Assembly: GCA_026929865.2 (NCBI GenBank)
Contig: CM049395.1
Span: 17,751,001 to 17,815,000 of the forward strand
DNA: 64,000 bases
Direction of reading: 5' to 3'
Origin: Hyperoplus lanceolatus
Taxonomy: Eukaryota > Chordata > Actinopteri > Uranoscopiformes > Ammodytidae
Shown: in pieces, positions 12,816 through 31,036 of the stretch
Layout of the letters: the number at the start of each line of letters is the position of its first letter
Position numbering within the stretch: the stretch's first letter is position 1
Position numbers and translations under genes: made by a program
Notes under the pieces: model-generated
Told to the model about the DNA's origin: nothing
The model's database searches: none
The model's input: the letters and a program-made list of their open reading frames with translations, nothing else

Positions 12816-14183
12816 GGGAGAACGGGGTAATGTGAGACACTTTTTACATTTGCTCCCCTCTAAGGGAGCTAAAATTATTCATCAGTCAAATGTACACATT
12901 TCCCATTAATTCTGGATGTTTCCTAGAAAAGAGCATTAGCAGAATTTATTCATGACAAACGGCAGTGAAAATATAATTGTTTAAAAAAAAGTTGTCTTGT
13001 GTCTCAGTTTACCCCGGCTGTGGGGTAAACTGAGACAGACCAGAGAAATCAAGGGGTTAACTGATCCACTTACTTTTTCCACTCTGAAACTACCATAACA
13101 ACACATGTTGTAACAGTTAGAATCCTGACAGCTAGCGTGAAAACCAAATATTCCAAAACTAATGTCGGACTAGTAACAGAATCATGGAGTTTGGTCAATT
13201 AAGCATAAATGTTTCTAAACACTTGAAAGTAACTCTGATCAAATACAACATATAATTCATATTCAATAATTATCATTCAAATGACAGATAGAACCATAGA
13301 GCCAGATAGTGTCTGGGGGAAAAGAACAATCAGAACCAGCTAGAACAGTCTGGGACTCGGAACACAGGACTAGACCCAGCTGTCATTTTCCATATTTTGA
13401 GTCTTTGATTAATATTTTTCTGCATTTGTTTTATTGGGATCATTCATTGAATAAAGTCATATTACTTATAGTCTAATGATTTTAAAGGTCACTCTCCTGT
13501 CCGCCACATACATACGTGCCAAACCATGCCCTTGCCGACACCCCTTCAACCATTCAACCCCCACCTCCAGCCCACATTGTCTTTTGTCTTATTCAAACTA
13601 GCCTCCTTGCTACCTCAAATATAATGGATTCATTAAAAGAGGGCACTGGGCGCCCTTAGCTCAGTTGGTAGGGCGTCCCCCCCCGGGCCGGGCCCAGCAG
13701 CAGACCCGGGTTCGATTCCCGCCCACGGTCGTTCTCTGCATGTCACTCCCCTCTCTGCCCCATTTCACCTCTGTCTCTCTGCACTATCAATAAAGCATAG
13801 AAATGCCCAAAAATATCTAAAAAAAAAAAAGAAGAAGCGCACAGACACTGTCTCACTTTACCCCACTGCCACAATTTGAGAAAAAACTAACTCGTAGAAA
13901 TGCAGGCTAATCTTTAGCTAGCATCATCACATGGTTGCATATGTTGGTAGTTCATCAACATGTATGATATTTGCTTTGGCACAACAATCGATTAAGTTGA
14001 CAGCAGAGACATTTTTGTGAAAAAAACATGCTTACAACATCACCATGAGGTCCTCTCTTTTATGGCCACGGGGAAAGGAGAGGGGCTTGAAAACATATCT
14101 CACATGACCAAAAATGTGTTCCATTGCCTAGATACAGGGGGTGTCTCACATTACCCGATGGCTCACATCCCCCCGTTCTCCCC
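12816..14183. mobile_element. Inverted-repeat DNA element with GGGAGAACGGGG ends
   Basis: The left end GGGAGAACGGGGTAATGTGAGACAC is answered at 14140-14183 by GTGTCTCACATTACCCG and CCCCCGTTCTCCC in reverse orientation. Internal copies of the theme (GTGTCTCAGTTTACCCC, GGGGTAAACTGAGACA, GTCTCACTTTACCCC) occur near 13005, 13020 and 13850, so the element is built from repeated GGGTAAN-GAGACA words. A SINE lies inside. No transposase frame was found. Superfamily and exact target duplication are unresolved. Confidence 0.6.
13649..13830 (+). mobile_element. tRNA-derived SINE (full head and tail)
   Basis: The head GGCGCCCTTAGCTCAGTTGG contains an A-box (TAGCTCAGTTGGTAG) and, about 50 bp later, a B-box (GGGTTCGATTC), so it derives from a tRNA. 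The body CGTTCTCTGCATGTCACTCC leads to AATAAAGCATAGAAATGCCC and an A-run. The long C/G-rich insert between the boxes and the attached tail show it is not a functional tRNA gene. The same body occurs at about 48353-48475, and in reverse at 19050-19207 with a different tRNA-like head. Confidence 0.85.
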
Positions 14184-15500
14184 TATCACTTTAGTCTCAT
14201 ATTCAAAATGTTTTCTAGAGAGGCCTCCAGAGACTAGGGGGACCTAAGCAAGAATTTGTATCGCTTAGTGCCGGCTCTGTCTGGCACACAGATAAGGAAG
14301 CAAATAAAAAAAGCTACATTCAGGTTTATGATGAATTGTTATCGAAACCTCACAACAATAACCCTCTGGGTGTTTAAGGTTTTTTTGGGACGTGAAGTTT
14401 TGTCATGTTTAGAAATGACTGTGTCACGAATTTTGACAGAGGTTAAAGAGCAACTTGGATTAAGAGCCTGGCTGAATGTTTCCAGACCTGTTTTTACTAC
14501 TTGATTGCCTCTCCACAGAAAACAGTTCATCCCCACTACCTTATTAGGTAAGCAGTGACAAGCGGCTATTGTTACAAAGCAGAACCAGACCAGCACGTCT
14601 TCGAGAACATTTTAACTTTGGTGAAAACAGACTAGATGGATTACAGTTTCAAATAAATATCACTGACGATCAAAACAAGCTTAATGGCTTCTGAGATGAA
14701 CGACTTTTCATTGCCTTCGGATCAGAACCTTGTGTCACTAAAGAGTGAATTCTTTAGAATCAATTTATGTGAAACATGTAGGGCCAGATTTATATTAGCT
14801 TTATCTTTTATTTTTATTTTGAGTGTGTCCAATTGGGTCAACAAAACATTTTTCAAGCCTGAGAGTTTTGAGGTTTTGCACAAAGTGACAACATTGAGCC
14901 TTAAAACAAGAAACATTGTCCAAAATTGGTGTTAAAGTTTGTATTATTATTTCAGAGCCATGTAAATATTTAGCCCCCCTCTGAAAGAAATCAGACCATG
15001 CCAATATACTGTGCTGTACAACAAAACCTTCTATTATGAGCCAGCAGCAACAGTAGCTTCATATCCATAATAGGTCACATCAGCAGCACGGCTTGTAATT
15101 ATTGTTTACTGTAACTCGGCTCCATTTATGGTGAAACTGTCTTGATCTGGTTGTGAGTAGTGGGTCTGTAATCTCTGGGAATTGCACGCTGGTCACAAAA
15201 TTACTCCCATGGATGAGAAGATTATTTAATAATTCCTGAATCCCAGTAAGGTCAGGATTTCACACACCAGTGAGGGGCTTTGGCTTAGGACCTGGAAGGT
15301 AAGTGGTGCAGTCATTGAGAGAAGTAATGTTGTCGACATTGTACAGCCGTCGGGCTGCAGGTGCTGCTGTTCAGGATACCAAGGTCATGTTCTCTCTGTA
15401 CTTATATTTTCAGGAATTTGAGGAGGCAATACTTTCCTAAAGTGCAGTTTATAGTTTATAATGAAAATTAAACTTGTAACTTGTGATAATATCAACAATC
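14184..15500. other. Intergenic, nothing recognised
   Basis: Short overlapping open frames at 14256-14504 and 14684-14935 have no family resemblance and no supporting splice pattern. A more complex stretch near 15240-15420 contains a possible splice donor (GGAAGGTAAGT) but no convincing exon. No repeat boundary could be fixed. Confidence 0.45.
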
Positions 15501-17578
15501 CAGTGTAAGAACAGGTCTGTAATTTTGGTAACCTAAAAGCAAGACCAAGTCATGACCAAAGCCAGAGTGTATCAAGACCGAGACAAGACATCTCAAGACT
15601 TTGGGGTTGAGACCAAGTAGCCTGAAGACCAAGACTAAGGCAGGGCTAGACCTAATCCCAAACTGCTGGAGGTTAAACAGCAGTTTAAAAATTTCAGATT
15701 AGAAATTAGTCAAATTGTTGCGTTGACACTCGCACAGTTTACCACTAGGAATGTCTGCTGAAAGTTCCACAGCTCAGGATTTTAAGCCATGAATTGATGA
15801 ACTTGCATTGAAGAAAATATGTTTTTTCTAATGTCTGTAAATAGGCCAATCTATGGGGCTAAATAGCATGCTAACATGATGATTGATTGTGTCAACTGTC
15901 TAAGGATGAATGCTAACATTATCTGGTTTCTAACTTTTGCCTCAAGTTACAATTTAGCTAACTAGTTAACGTTAGATAGCTGCTGATAGCCCAACCCTTT
16001 CATTTCCAATGGTGGCTTTGCATTTCATTACCAATGTAAAGTGTCATAAACATTTAACACTGCTGCGTCATGATTCCTATAAAGAATTAAATAAAAAAAC
16101 GTGATATGTTTTGAATATGCAGAAAGTTTTGAAAAATCCAAGAGAAAACATATTGTCGCTCAATCCAGAATGCCTGAGAGCCTTACTGCATTATAGGCCT
16201 TTATAATTGTTTCACCAGGAACCTGAATGTTGTCTTTTCCTTTGCAAAAATAAAGACATTTCCTCAATACATTTATGCAGAAAAGGCACAGAAAACAGAA
16301 ACAGAAAAATCTACCAGAACACAGGAAATTAAGTGTTTGACGCACAAAAATTTCTGGGGGAGCACCCCCATACCCCCACCTATAATTTGTCCCCCAAAAT
16401 ATGTAAACAAAATCTAGCCTATGCCCCGTATGTACGCAGGTTATATACCTAGATATGTTGTTTGATTTTTGGATTAAAAAGAAGGCAGCGACATGTCTGG
16501 CCCTTCGTGTGATTATCATGTCGTAATTCGGCCCTTTGTGAAAATGAGTTTGACACCCCTGGTTTAGACTAACTGTTCTCTTTTTAAAATCGTTACATTT
16601 TAATATGAGTAGTCTTATGAAACGGAGAATACCGTTTACTTGACGTTTACTTTCCACCATCCTCTGTTTGGATGAGGAGTTATCGCGGCTCCTGCAAACA
16701 CACACGGAGCAAGTTGTAGGCTGATGCGCATGAAATGAGATAAAAAATAAAGCGAATCAAGTGTTTGCCTTGAACACTGCTCCCACAAGAGGGCCTGCAT
16801 CAATATTATGACAGACAGGTGTAGCCTACAAAAAACTCAATTGCGACAGTCCACAGCAGCGCAAACACATCAGCATGGCCAACAGCATTGCCTTAAGACG
16901 CACGCAGATGGCAAATAATACACATTAACACACTCAAATCCAGCTCCAGCAAGGGGCTCAGCCCGGACAGGGTTTAAGCTAACTTTACTTACTGTAACTG
17001 CAGGGGTTTTTTTCCGGATAAGTAGGCCGATTCGTTTTTAACCAGCGTCTGATATCCATTTTCAAAACACCAGAGCAGGCTAGGCTACTAAGTTGAATTT
17101 GCCGCTTAACGCTGTCGTTCGGTGTGACGCATTCTGAATAGTGATAGGTTTACACATATGTCAATCACATAGTCTCTATTTTCTATACATTTTTTATTAT
17201 TTAGTAACTATTATTTTTTTTGAGATTTTAAATAGTATCTGACATCATATCTTAGCATAAAAAATAAAATAAAAAAGTAAAATGAATTTTATTTTTACAA
17301 GGGCAAAGACATCAAATGGGCGGGCAAAGACACCGAATGGGCGGGCCAGGCCCGGTCTGGCCCGCCCATTGGCGCCGGGTCTGCATACAGTACATCAGAC
17401 AAGTCACAGGCAATTTAGTGAATCCCCAGCAATTGTAGTCTTGACAGGTTTTGAAATAGAATCCAAGTTCCCTTTTTCCGAGACCAAGATGAAACTGAGT
17501 AGAAATTTGGTCGATTCCGAGACTGATACCTTCAAAAAGTGGTCTTGAGACCCAGGCCGATTTTACACTACAACACTG
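15501..17578. mobile_element. Mosaic of decayed hAT-like repeat fragments
   Basis: Near 15530-15660 and 17450-17578 are GAGACCAAG-rich tracts of a common fish repeat, the second ending in the hAT-like terminus CTACAACACTG at 17578. Between them, a segment ending GAGTTTGACACCCCTG at about 16562 is a typical hAT 3' end. The piece CTGGGGGAGCACCCCCATAC near 16355 recurs at about 54065 with similar flanks. No intact transposase exists; the 181-codon minus-strand frame at 16160-16705 runs through these repeats. Exact element limits and nesting order were not resolved. Confidence 0.5.
17336..17370. repeat. GC-rich hairpin
   Basis: AATGGGCGGGCCAG and its exact inverted copy CTGGCCCGCCCATT are separated by a 7-nt loop. 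It stands out from AT-rich surroundings. It is preceded by two direct copies of a GGGCAAAGACA-type word at about 17301 and 17322. Confidence 0.85.
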
Positions 17579-19049
17579 GTATTTAGCACCCTTTTCATCA
17601 CGTTTGTCCTCCTTTAAAGAATAATAAAGGTATACACATTTATAGATTAAAGTTTAAAATATAATCATAATATAAATTTTAAAAAAAAATTTTTTGGAAG
17701 TTATTCAAACTAATTTAACTTTTGAGTTGAAGGTTTACACTCAACAGCATTCTACGTCATTAATATTATTTTTTTTATAAATGCCTGCAATGATAGACGC
17801 CTAGGCCCTGTACTTTATCAGTACAACAAATATATACACTAAACAACTGTATTAGTTTAAGAGGAATGCCAGCTGTTGAACATTTACTGGCTACAGTTCA
17901 AATCATATGTCTCCTCCTGAGCTGTAAACCATCTTGGACAGTGATACGTGGCTAAAACTCTGAAGATCAGTTACTGGATCCAGATCAAAGGCTTTGAACT
18001 GGCAACAAGTCTCATGTCATGTTTAGCCTTGTATGCTAACTGGTGTTCCCCCCCTGTGGGATTGAGGGAGAGATGGGAAGATGATAGCATTGTGGGGACA
18101 CTCCCCCTCGTTCCTGTCTGCTTCAGCCGCTTATACTCCCCCCCTCTTTTTTTACTCATCCTTCCTCCTCCTCTTCCTCCTGTCCATCCTCCAGCGCTAG
18201 CAGGATAACATACCGCCTGCCTCTTGTTTGGATAAGTTAATGCTGAGATGTCAGCTTGGATTCTGATGTATACCACCTGCCTTGACCTTCAGCTGACCCT
18301 GTACTCCAGCTCCCACTGCAGAGACATTCCAGTGCTTTTCTGGGGCTGTGTTTACACTGCAACAATTTGCTCCGCTCTCTCTCTCTCTTTGCTTCATCAC
18401 AGTGGACACTGAGGGGCCTCCGGTCCGGAGTCATCCTACTACGCGTGTGTTGTTCTGTAGAAGGAAGTGTTGTGTTCAAGAGTGTAAATATTAAGGCTTA
18501 GACAAAAAAAATATATACTTAAACCAGGATTTCTCCATCTTAATGCAAGTTCGATCAAATTACTTTTTAGGAAAACATTTAATCCCACTGAGGATGAAAA
18601 TTAATAGGAATTTTACAAAAAACTAAATTTATGAAAAAAACACATTATTTATGTCAAATGAACAAATGAGCCCCAATGTTTATTGTAACATTAAAATAAG
18701 TTCCTTGGTCCAGGAAGAAAAAGTTTATTGATATCCAATTTTGATATTTCTTTTGTGTCATTCAAAATACACAACTAAAAAGCCCACAATAATAATGTGT
18801 CACTTAGATGTCGCCCCTTGACCATATCAGATCATGCCATGCTGATGTGCATGAATTGATGAGAGAAGAGGCATTTGTAAAAAAAATATAAAAAATAATT
18901 ACAAATGCTTTGAAATTTGAAATCGCAAAATCAGAAAAACCTATTCTCAGCATTTTTATTACTTTTGAAAGATTGATTTAGACATTCTAATACCATTTTA
19001 AGACTGTTTTTTAAATAACACATTTTTTTTCTATGTAAGGGGCAATTTT
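17579..19049. other. Intergenic, nothing recognised
   Basis: A C/T-rich tract at about 18120-18200 and a moderately complex block at 17940-18480 give short open frames on both strands without protein resemblance. The remainder is AT-rich. No RNA gene or clear repeat edge was seen. Confidence 0.5.
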
Positions 19050-19207
19050 CAAGCTTTATTGATAGTTTAGAGACAGAGGTGAAATGGGGTACAGAGCGGA
19101 GTGACATGCAAAGAACGACCACGGGTCAAACTTGAACCGAGGTCTAATGCAATGAGGACTGAGCCTCATATGGGGGACGGTCTAACTACTACACCATGAG
19201 CGCTCCC
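19050..19207 (-). mobile_element. tRNA-derived SINE, minus strand
   Basis: Read on the minus strand it starts near GAGCGCTCATGGTGTAGTAG, has a B-box-like GGTTCAAGTTTGACCC, then the body CGTTCTTTGCATGTCACTCC and CTATCAATAAAGCTT. The body and tail match the SINE at 13649-13830, but the tRNA-like head differs. It is old enough to carry many differences. Confidence 0.78.
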
Positions 19208-21992
19208 CTTTTAAGCTTTTTAATGATATTCAGGAACCATGTTAAACTATCCTAGATCTGCCAGGTTTAGAGAAACTGGTAAGGGGAGGGGGGAGGTCAT
19301 TGGACTGGACATCTCTGTTTCATGATCAGCCTCAGGAGGGGGAGGCCTGAGAGCGGCTCTAGTAATTCAGATGCCAAGGTCCTCCCACTCAACACTGTGA
19401 GAGCTCATGTGAACACCATGACCTCACTGCATCTGCTCTATAAATGAATTAGTGCTGTTGATTTACAATTTTAAGTCCAAGATCCTGAGCGAAAGATTAA
19501 CATTGAATGAAATTAAGTTTTCTTATCAGGAGGCCCGACAAAGTCTTTATCTTGGATGGGACTCAAATATGTCAATGAAATGGGGCAATATCACTAACAC
19601 ACAGTCTGCTAATAGAAACTTAGCAAGGACAAGTGTTTAAAAAAACATTTCTTCTTCTTCTTATTATTATTATTATTAGTTTATGTAAAGGCAGACATTT
19701 TTGCCACGAGTGGTAGGTTACAGTTGAAGGCCTACATGCTGCTGCCATAACAACTCCTATTTGTGCCACGGCCACCATTTTGTCAAATCTGTGACGAGCA
19801 AATATTGAAAGACAATTTATATCTGCTCTTGTTGTCTGTGTCCAATGTGTTGCTAATACAATATTGGAACTGTTAGGCTATCCACAGTATATTATTCTTT
19901 TAGCTTTTATGGAATGTGTGTATGTGTTAAATAATAACAGTATTGTGCTTCTTATGAGGACTTTATGTTGATCCATACGGATAGGCAGGCCTAATACTGT
20001 TGTTATTGGGTTTATTTGACAACTAGTCTATACATTTATTTACTTATTTCCTAGTTACTGTAAAGGCTAATAATTCATACATTGAATTCATCAATGAATC
20101 ACGTTTATTTTCCAATGAGAGGAAAGTTTTACCACTTTAATAGCCTAAATTAATGACATAATGTAGGCTGCAAACAAAAATGTGTGACTAAACGTAGGCT
20201 ATTATTGTATCACTTCTCATACTTACAACAGGAAAAATGTGGGCGACACGGATTATCATTATGTTAGTGTGGGCTTTATACGTTAAAACACAAATAAAAA
20301 GTGAAGATTTTTTACAAAGGATTCATGTAGGCTAATTGTTGGACAACATGTTTGTGGCAAAAAGGCTTTGAAACATCACTGTGTAAAGGAGATACAATTA
20401 TTCTCAGTCACTAACAGTCAACTAAATATATACAAATTTGAACTTTTCATCGGTGGGGATTGTGGTGGTGGAATTTGTATTTATTATTGATAAAATCCAG
20501 TCTGCTGAAGCTGTAGAGTCAAATATCAACCAATCAGCCAAGCATGGGAATATAAAGCCCTTGATGGAGCACATACTAAGTTTGTTGCCTATTATTATTT
20601 GTTGATACATGAGAAAACACAACATTTAAAATGCCTTTATCTGAGCTTTAAGCAAAACTTTTTCGTACCTAACCTTTTAGTGACCATGTCTTACAGCACG
20701 TGTACAACAGCATTAACAACAGCTGGTTTCAATCCAGTCATGACCACCTACATGGTGTGTAACTGAGTACCAACTACAGATCACACACCAAAGAAAAGAC
20801 ACTCAGTGGCCGACCCTTTCACCACCTGCTCAAAACTCAACAGATGACATGTAACTCACTATCGCCAAGTGCCACTGCCAACACCACTAGACTGTTTGAA
20901 TATGCAAAATGTTGATCATCTAATCATACCCCATGACATAATAACCATTTTGTCACATACTGTGGGTAATATGTTGTACAAATGTATGTGATTTAAAGAA
21001 AAATACATATTTCATAGACAATAAATTGAATCCAAGTGGTAATTATTTTTTTTTTAGATTTGTCTTGTCTTTGACCATCTGTAATGTTCAGTATAGCTAT
21101 TCTTGTTAATTGGTTGGATCCGATGTTAATACAAAATGCACTTTCTATTCCACATCATTCCGGTTGCTAGCTGTGCAGTAGGCCTATCTGCAGATATAAT
21201 ATCTCATACAGCTAACAGCCCTTTTTTCTGGAGAACAAAAACCTCACAATATTTAAACTGTGAACACTATCGCCATCAAGTGGTAAGTATAACAAGTGAC
21301 ACTTAAAAAGGGACAAATGGAAGACTGAAGGATGTGGTGCTGACTGAGCCTGTAAATTCAAGGAATTGTTTATTATCTGACTCATGAAGCCTAACCTAGC
21401 AAAACATCCATACGGTCTCTCCGTAATCCACGTAAAAAGTTAAATTATTTGAATGTATATTACGGCCATACCGGACAGAAATATAACGGAGGGGAGGAGT
21501 TTTTGAGACTATACGTAGATTGTATGTAGGCTATGTGGAAACGAGTTGTATCCTATACTATATTTCTTTATAGGTCCATGATCCTATACAGCCCAATTTC
21601 AAAAATACTGAACTATTCCCTTAACCCAATCTACACCAATGTAAAGATGCACTCGTTGGAATAATAGCTCTATCATGTGGTTATAAAAAAAAAACTTTAC
21701 TTCAAAGTACGGAGCTAGTCTGTATCAAAACAAGACATGCTATATATATATATACCAGACAGAAAGAAAATATATGGTGAGAATCTGCATCATAAAAAAT
21801 GGTGAACATGTGTGCAACCAATAATATAAAACTTGTAGGATCAGTAAATATAGTAATTAATACAAGTTGAGGGTGTAGTTCATGTTGCTGTTGATTTGTA
21901 TACAATGTATTCATTTGCCCACCACATTAGTATTAATGTCACTTGGCTTTTTATTGGAATATTGAATATTATAATAATACTGAATATGTCCT
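19208..21992. other. Intergenic downstream of psma4, no gene
   Basis: This AT-rich DNA contains a CTT then TTA microsatellite at about 19650-19679. The block at about 19260-19450 is richer in GC but non-coding. No open frame here has recognisable homology or splice context. Confidence 0.5.
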
Positions 21993-21998
21993 TTTATT
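21993..21998 (-). terminator. psma4: Candidate polyadenylation signal of psma4
   Basis: AATAAA reads on the minus strand about 100 nt past the psma4 stop codon, a typical distance. A second AATAAA occurs at 21950-21955. Which one is used cannot be decided from sequence alone. Confidence 0.5.
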
Positions 21999-22095
21999 TT
22001 GAGACAGAAATACACACAACGCATCTATCCAGTTCAAAACTTTTAATGTAAAAGACAAAACAACACAGGACATGGTGACAAAATAATTCTTGAGC

Positions 22096-27747
<5,652 letters not shown>

Positions 27748-27750
<3 letters not shown>

Positions 27751-27773
27751 TTTTCCCCCTTCCTGTCACTGTC
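27748..27773 (-). other. psma4: psma4 26-nt microexon ending in the start codon
   Basis: On the minus strand the exon is preceded by a TTTGCAG acceptor and followed by GTAGGTA. Its last three bases are the ATG, so translation starts on the final codon of a 26-nt exon and codon 2 is in the next exon. The upstream non-coding exon ends at 28202 (CGCTCAAG before GTAATT). Confidence 0.75.
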
Positions 27774-28202
27774 CTGCAAAAACAACAACAGTTATAAGGT
27801 GATTGGGCAGCTAGCAGAAAGAAAACATTTGTATTGATTTCATTTTAATCTCAGTTATGGCATAGTCATTCTCAACAACGTGACACACATAAATCATTCA
27901 AGTAAATCTCTGCTCATGTATGTGCACACAACAGAAGCCTATGCTTCGTTTACAAAAACTGTTTTCTCGGTGGCTCAATACCATCAGCACCTGAAGGCTA
28001 TAGCTTAACTAAGCTAAGCTAACTGCTGCTGAACAGAATGAATCTGCAATATCTGAGGGTGCTAGTTCGTTAGCATGCTAGCTAGTTGAAAATTAAGTAT
28101 TCCAACAAGACACACTCCAACTGTACTTATAATCTTAAATAAATGTTTAATTAATCACAATGGGGTATGTAATAGAATATTAATAAGTAATACATAATTA
28201 CC

Positions 28203-28880
28203 TTGAGCGAAAGGGTCTAAGTAAGCGTACTTTCCCACAGGATGGATGTTCAATACTTTCAGTTAGATGCTTCCTCGCTTCCTCACTCCCTCACACACCG
28301 GCCTGGGATCGTTTGGCGGTGGACCGACCGCTCAGCAGCGACATCTACCGGCGGGAGGACGGACCATCTGCGGTATTAAACTCTTGACTCATTCTACAAA
28401 CGCACTTAGTTCAAATTTAAACCAACGGCAATGACCAAATGGATGATTTGTTGAAGGCATAATTGCTAATCATTCTTCTATGCAATTCCAACAATGTAGG
28501 CCTGTATACCTACTACTGATACATTGGACAAACCAATCCAACATATCAATAGCCTTTACAATGTACTTTCACATACTATCACAGTATAGGCCTTTTACAA
28601 ATATTGTAGTGTATTTAAATTTTAAGATATGATAGAATAAAATATTCCTTTATTGATCTACGCAAAGCGGAGAGTTCGGTGTTGCGGCAGCAGGGACATA
28701 AATAAAAGAAACAAATAGAGAAAAGTAGGAGAGTACAGCTATATAGGCCTACATATATAGTTAAAAACTAGAAAAAAAAACTTCTGGAGGTCTTTCAATA
28801 AAATGGTTTTACCAGCTCCTAGCTTTATCTGCAAACTTCTTCTACATAAGTAGGCTACTTTTTAGTGTTTACGCGCCGTT
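28203..28880. promoter_or_regulatory. Divergent promoter region between psma4 and gfod2
   Basis: psma4 exon 1 (minus strand) ends at 28202 and probably starts near 28300; the likely gfod2 first exon starts near 28880. The GC-richer, CpG-containing block at 28270-28380 looks like the psma4 core promoter. The stretch at about 28630-28700 (TTCCTTTATTGATCTACG) resembles an old reversed LINE 3' end, so part of the spacer is repeat-derived. Transcription starts are inferred, not seen. Confidence 0.5.
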
Positions 28881-29265
28881 GGAATCCAGCAAGAGGCGGC
28901 AGTTTCCGCTTAGTGTATCCGCCTCTGGTGATCCATCTCCGGCCTCCTTCTGCCTCTCTGATCATCATATTCTAGCCAAGGCGGCGTCAGTGTTTTGTGG
29001 AGAGTTGAAGTTCCTCAATTCGCCCATTATTTGCGTTAATTTACCGCGTTTTATGCAGTTTTATCCGTGAAGTGTGTTAAAGTAAGGAAGAATGTTCTCA
29101 CTGTTGGCCTTCCAGAGTGTTTCGCTTTGTGAATCCGTTGCTGAGCGATGACACATCTCCGGCCTCCTTCAGCCTCTTTGGTCCGCCTCTCAGTGAGTGA
29201 AGTTACCATTAGCAACTGGGCAGCGCCCGGCGGAGAACCTTCAACCGCTGTTGGAAAATACAGTA
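28880..29265 (+). other. gfod2: Probable gfod2 non-coding first exon
   Basis: This is a CpG-containing, moderately GC-rich segment between psma4 and gfod2, ending before a possible donor (AAAATACAGTAGGTAGC). It contains an imperfect direct repeat of about 45 bp (28918-28962 and 29133-29182, sharing CATCTCCGGCCTCCTTC). The next 5'UTR exon probably starts at 30944, after the acceptor CATCTTTAAAG. Transcript support is needed to confirm either exon. Confidence 0.4.
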
Positions 29266-30943
29266 GGTAGCCAATGTTACATTTTAGCAATAATTGTTGA
29301 TTTTCACACCACGTTTTAAAACTATCAGGTAGATAAATTCAAGGTGTAAATTGTGTGAAGTTCCAACGGTTATCGGGAGCTGTTTGAAGTTGGTTTGCGG
29401 CTTTCTGGCCGACTAGCTGCACGTGCTAACGTTATCACTAACCAGCTCAGTGTGTGTGAACCTTTGATATCCGGATCATAATGTGCGCATATACAATTTA
29501 AAGTAGAAGCCCCTTTCTTCTGGCTTTTGGTGTCATTAAAACTATGGCTGCTGCCAGTATTATTTATCAACGATTACCGTTTCGTGTGTAATGGCTTTGT
29601 TAACCACAGCTCGGTTAGTTTCCAGGGACTGGATAAAAAGGCATCACCTGCACAGTCTGTAAATATATTTGTTTCACCTGCTGCCAGTCTATAAATATAC
29701 ATTGTTTGGTCACGATGTGAGGCACTGTAAGAAAAGGGAAGTTTCCTTTTCAAAGACAACACATTTAATGCACATGCACCGGCACACACTTACACACTCC
29801 CTGGCTTCTGGGAGAGACATTGAATTTATAAAATAATTGGTAGAATCTTTTTTCAATTTATTTACTTTTATTTTTATAAATTACAATTTCCTCTAGCATT
29901 TACTTAATTCAGATCAGCATGACATGATCTGATATGGTCAGTGACACATTCATAATATTTCCTTTTTAGTTCTATATTTTGAATGGCCTAAAATAATGAC
30001 ATTCCAAGTTAAAAACAACATTTGAAGTATTGCTTTTTCACTGGACCAAGGAAGTCATGTTTTTGGCGAAATTTAGTAATTCATGATGTTTTTCTCTGTT
30101 TTTTGTTGTTGTTGTAAAATTGGTCTTTAATTACATTCTGAGTGGCATTTTAAAAGCCTTAACTCTAACTTGCCTTAAACTGTAGGAACTCTGATAATTA
30201 AATACATATTCACAATATAATATTGAGTCAACCAAGAGCTGCTCATCCCACCCTTCTCCTTGAAACTAAGTAATACTGTGAGCAGGTGTGCCCACCACAC
30301 ACACACACTCGTCATATAGACTTAACAAGAATTAAATCAACAACTGAAATCCACACACACAAATAACAGTTAGGAAATCACCTTAGCGTGAGCTCAGCTA
30401 CACTGTTTCATATTTTACTGAGTTGTGGATGAAGTCAGTTATGTGCCTGTTGTTTGCACATATGTCACTAAATACGTTTTTAACCTGGACAAGGTTAAAC
30501 ATACACAGACACACATTGTACTTGCTTCAGCGGTAGAGTTCACTTTTTGTGGGTGTGGAACATCTGAGGAATGGCATGTTAACTATGCAGCAGGACACAA
30601 TGTAGGTAGCTGTCAGAGTGCTTATGAGTAAGAAAACTGGTCTAGACCGCCATCAAACATGTTTATCCTGTTTTTTGGTACAGTCATTGAGCTGGGAGAT
30701 GATATATATATCAACTTTTTCTCTGTGGAGGCAGTTACTGTAACATTGTGATAGATCGAATATCTGTAATTGATAATCTGAACTTTTTGAACTTCTGCTG
30801 AATGCACATTGACTGCTTGTACATTGTAGTTATTATTGCTCACTAAGTTTAAGTATCATCTCAAGAGTGGAAACTGCATTAAAACATGTGTGATGTTGAC
30901 TATTTCACCTAGCTTCATTAGTCTGTTCTTTTCATCTTTAAAG
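29266..30943. other. Probable gfod2 5' intron, no gene
   Basis: This AT-rich DNA contains a short CA run near 30296-30310. No coding exon, RNA gene or clear repeat boundary is seen. It would be an intron if the proposed gfod2 first exon is correct. Confidence 0.4.
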
Positions 30944-30970
30944 GTACAGCCCAACAGACACGTGATTTGC

Positions 30971-30991
30971 ATGCTGTTGGGATCTTTGTGA
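30971..30991 (+). promoter_or_regulatory. gfod2: uORF 1 of gfod2 (6 codons)
   Basis: An ATG followed by five codons and TGA (peptide MLLGSL) lies 66 nt upstream of the gfod2 start, in the same presumed 5'UTR exon. Confidence 0.55.
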
Positions 30992-30993
30992 CG

Positions 30994-31014
30994 ATGGCCA
31001 TGGTAAAGACGTAA
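30994..31014 (+). promoter_or_regulatory. gfod2: uORF 2 of gfod2 (6 codons)
   Basis: A second ATG begins 2 nt after uORF 1 ends and gives another six-codon frame (MAMVKT) closed by TAA, 22 nt before the gfod2 ATG. Its start context (GACGATGG) has G at +4 and is at least as good as that of the main start. Confidence 0.55.
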
Positions 31015-31036
31015 GGTCGCGGAGAGTGGCACTGCC

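Noticed and set aside
13649-13720. A tRNA gene with A and B boxes
   Set aside because: The segment between the boxes is oversized and GC-rich, no cloverleaf closes properly, and a SINE body with A-tail follows directly.
16160-16705. 181-codon minus-strand open frame
   Set aside because: It runs across decayed hAT-like repeat DNA (the GGGGGAGCACCCCC segment recurs elsewhere), has no family resemblance and an odd Cys/Phe-rich composition.
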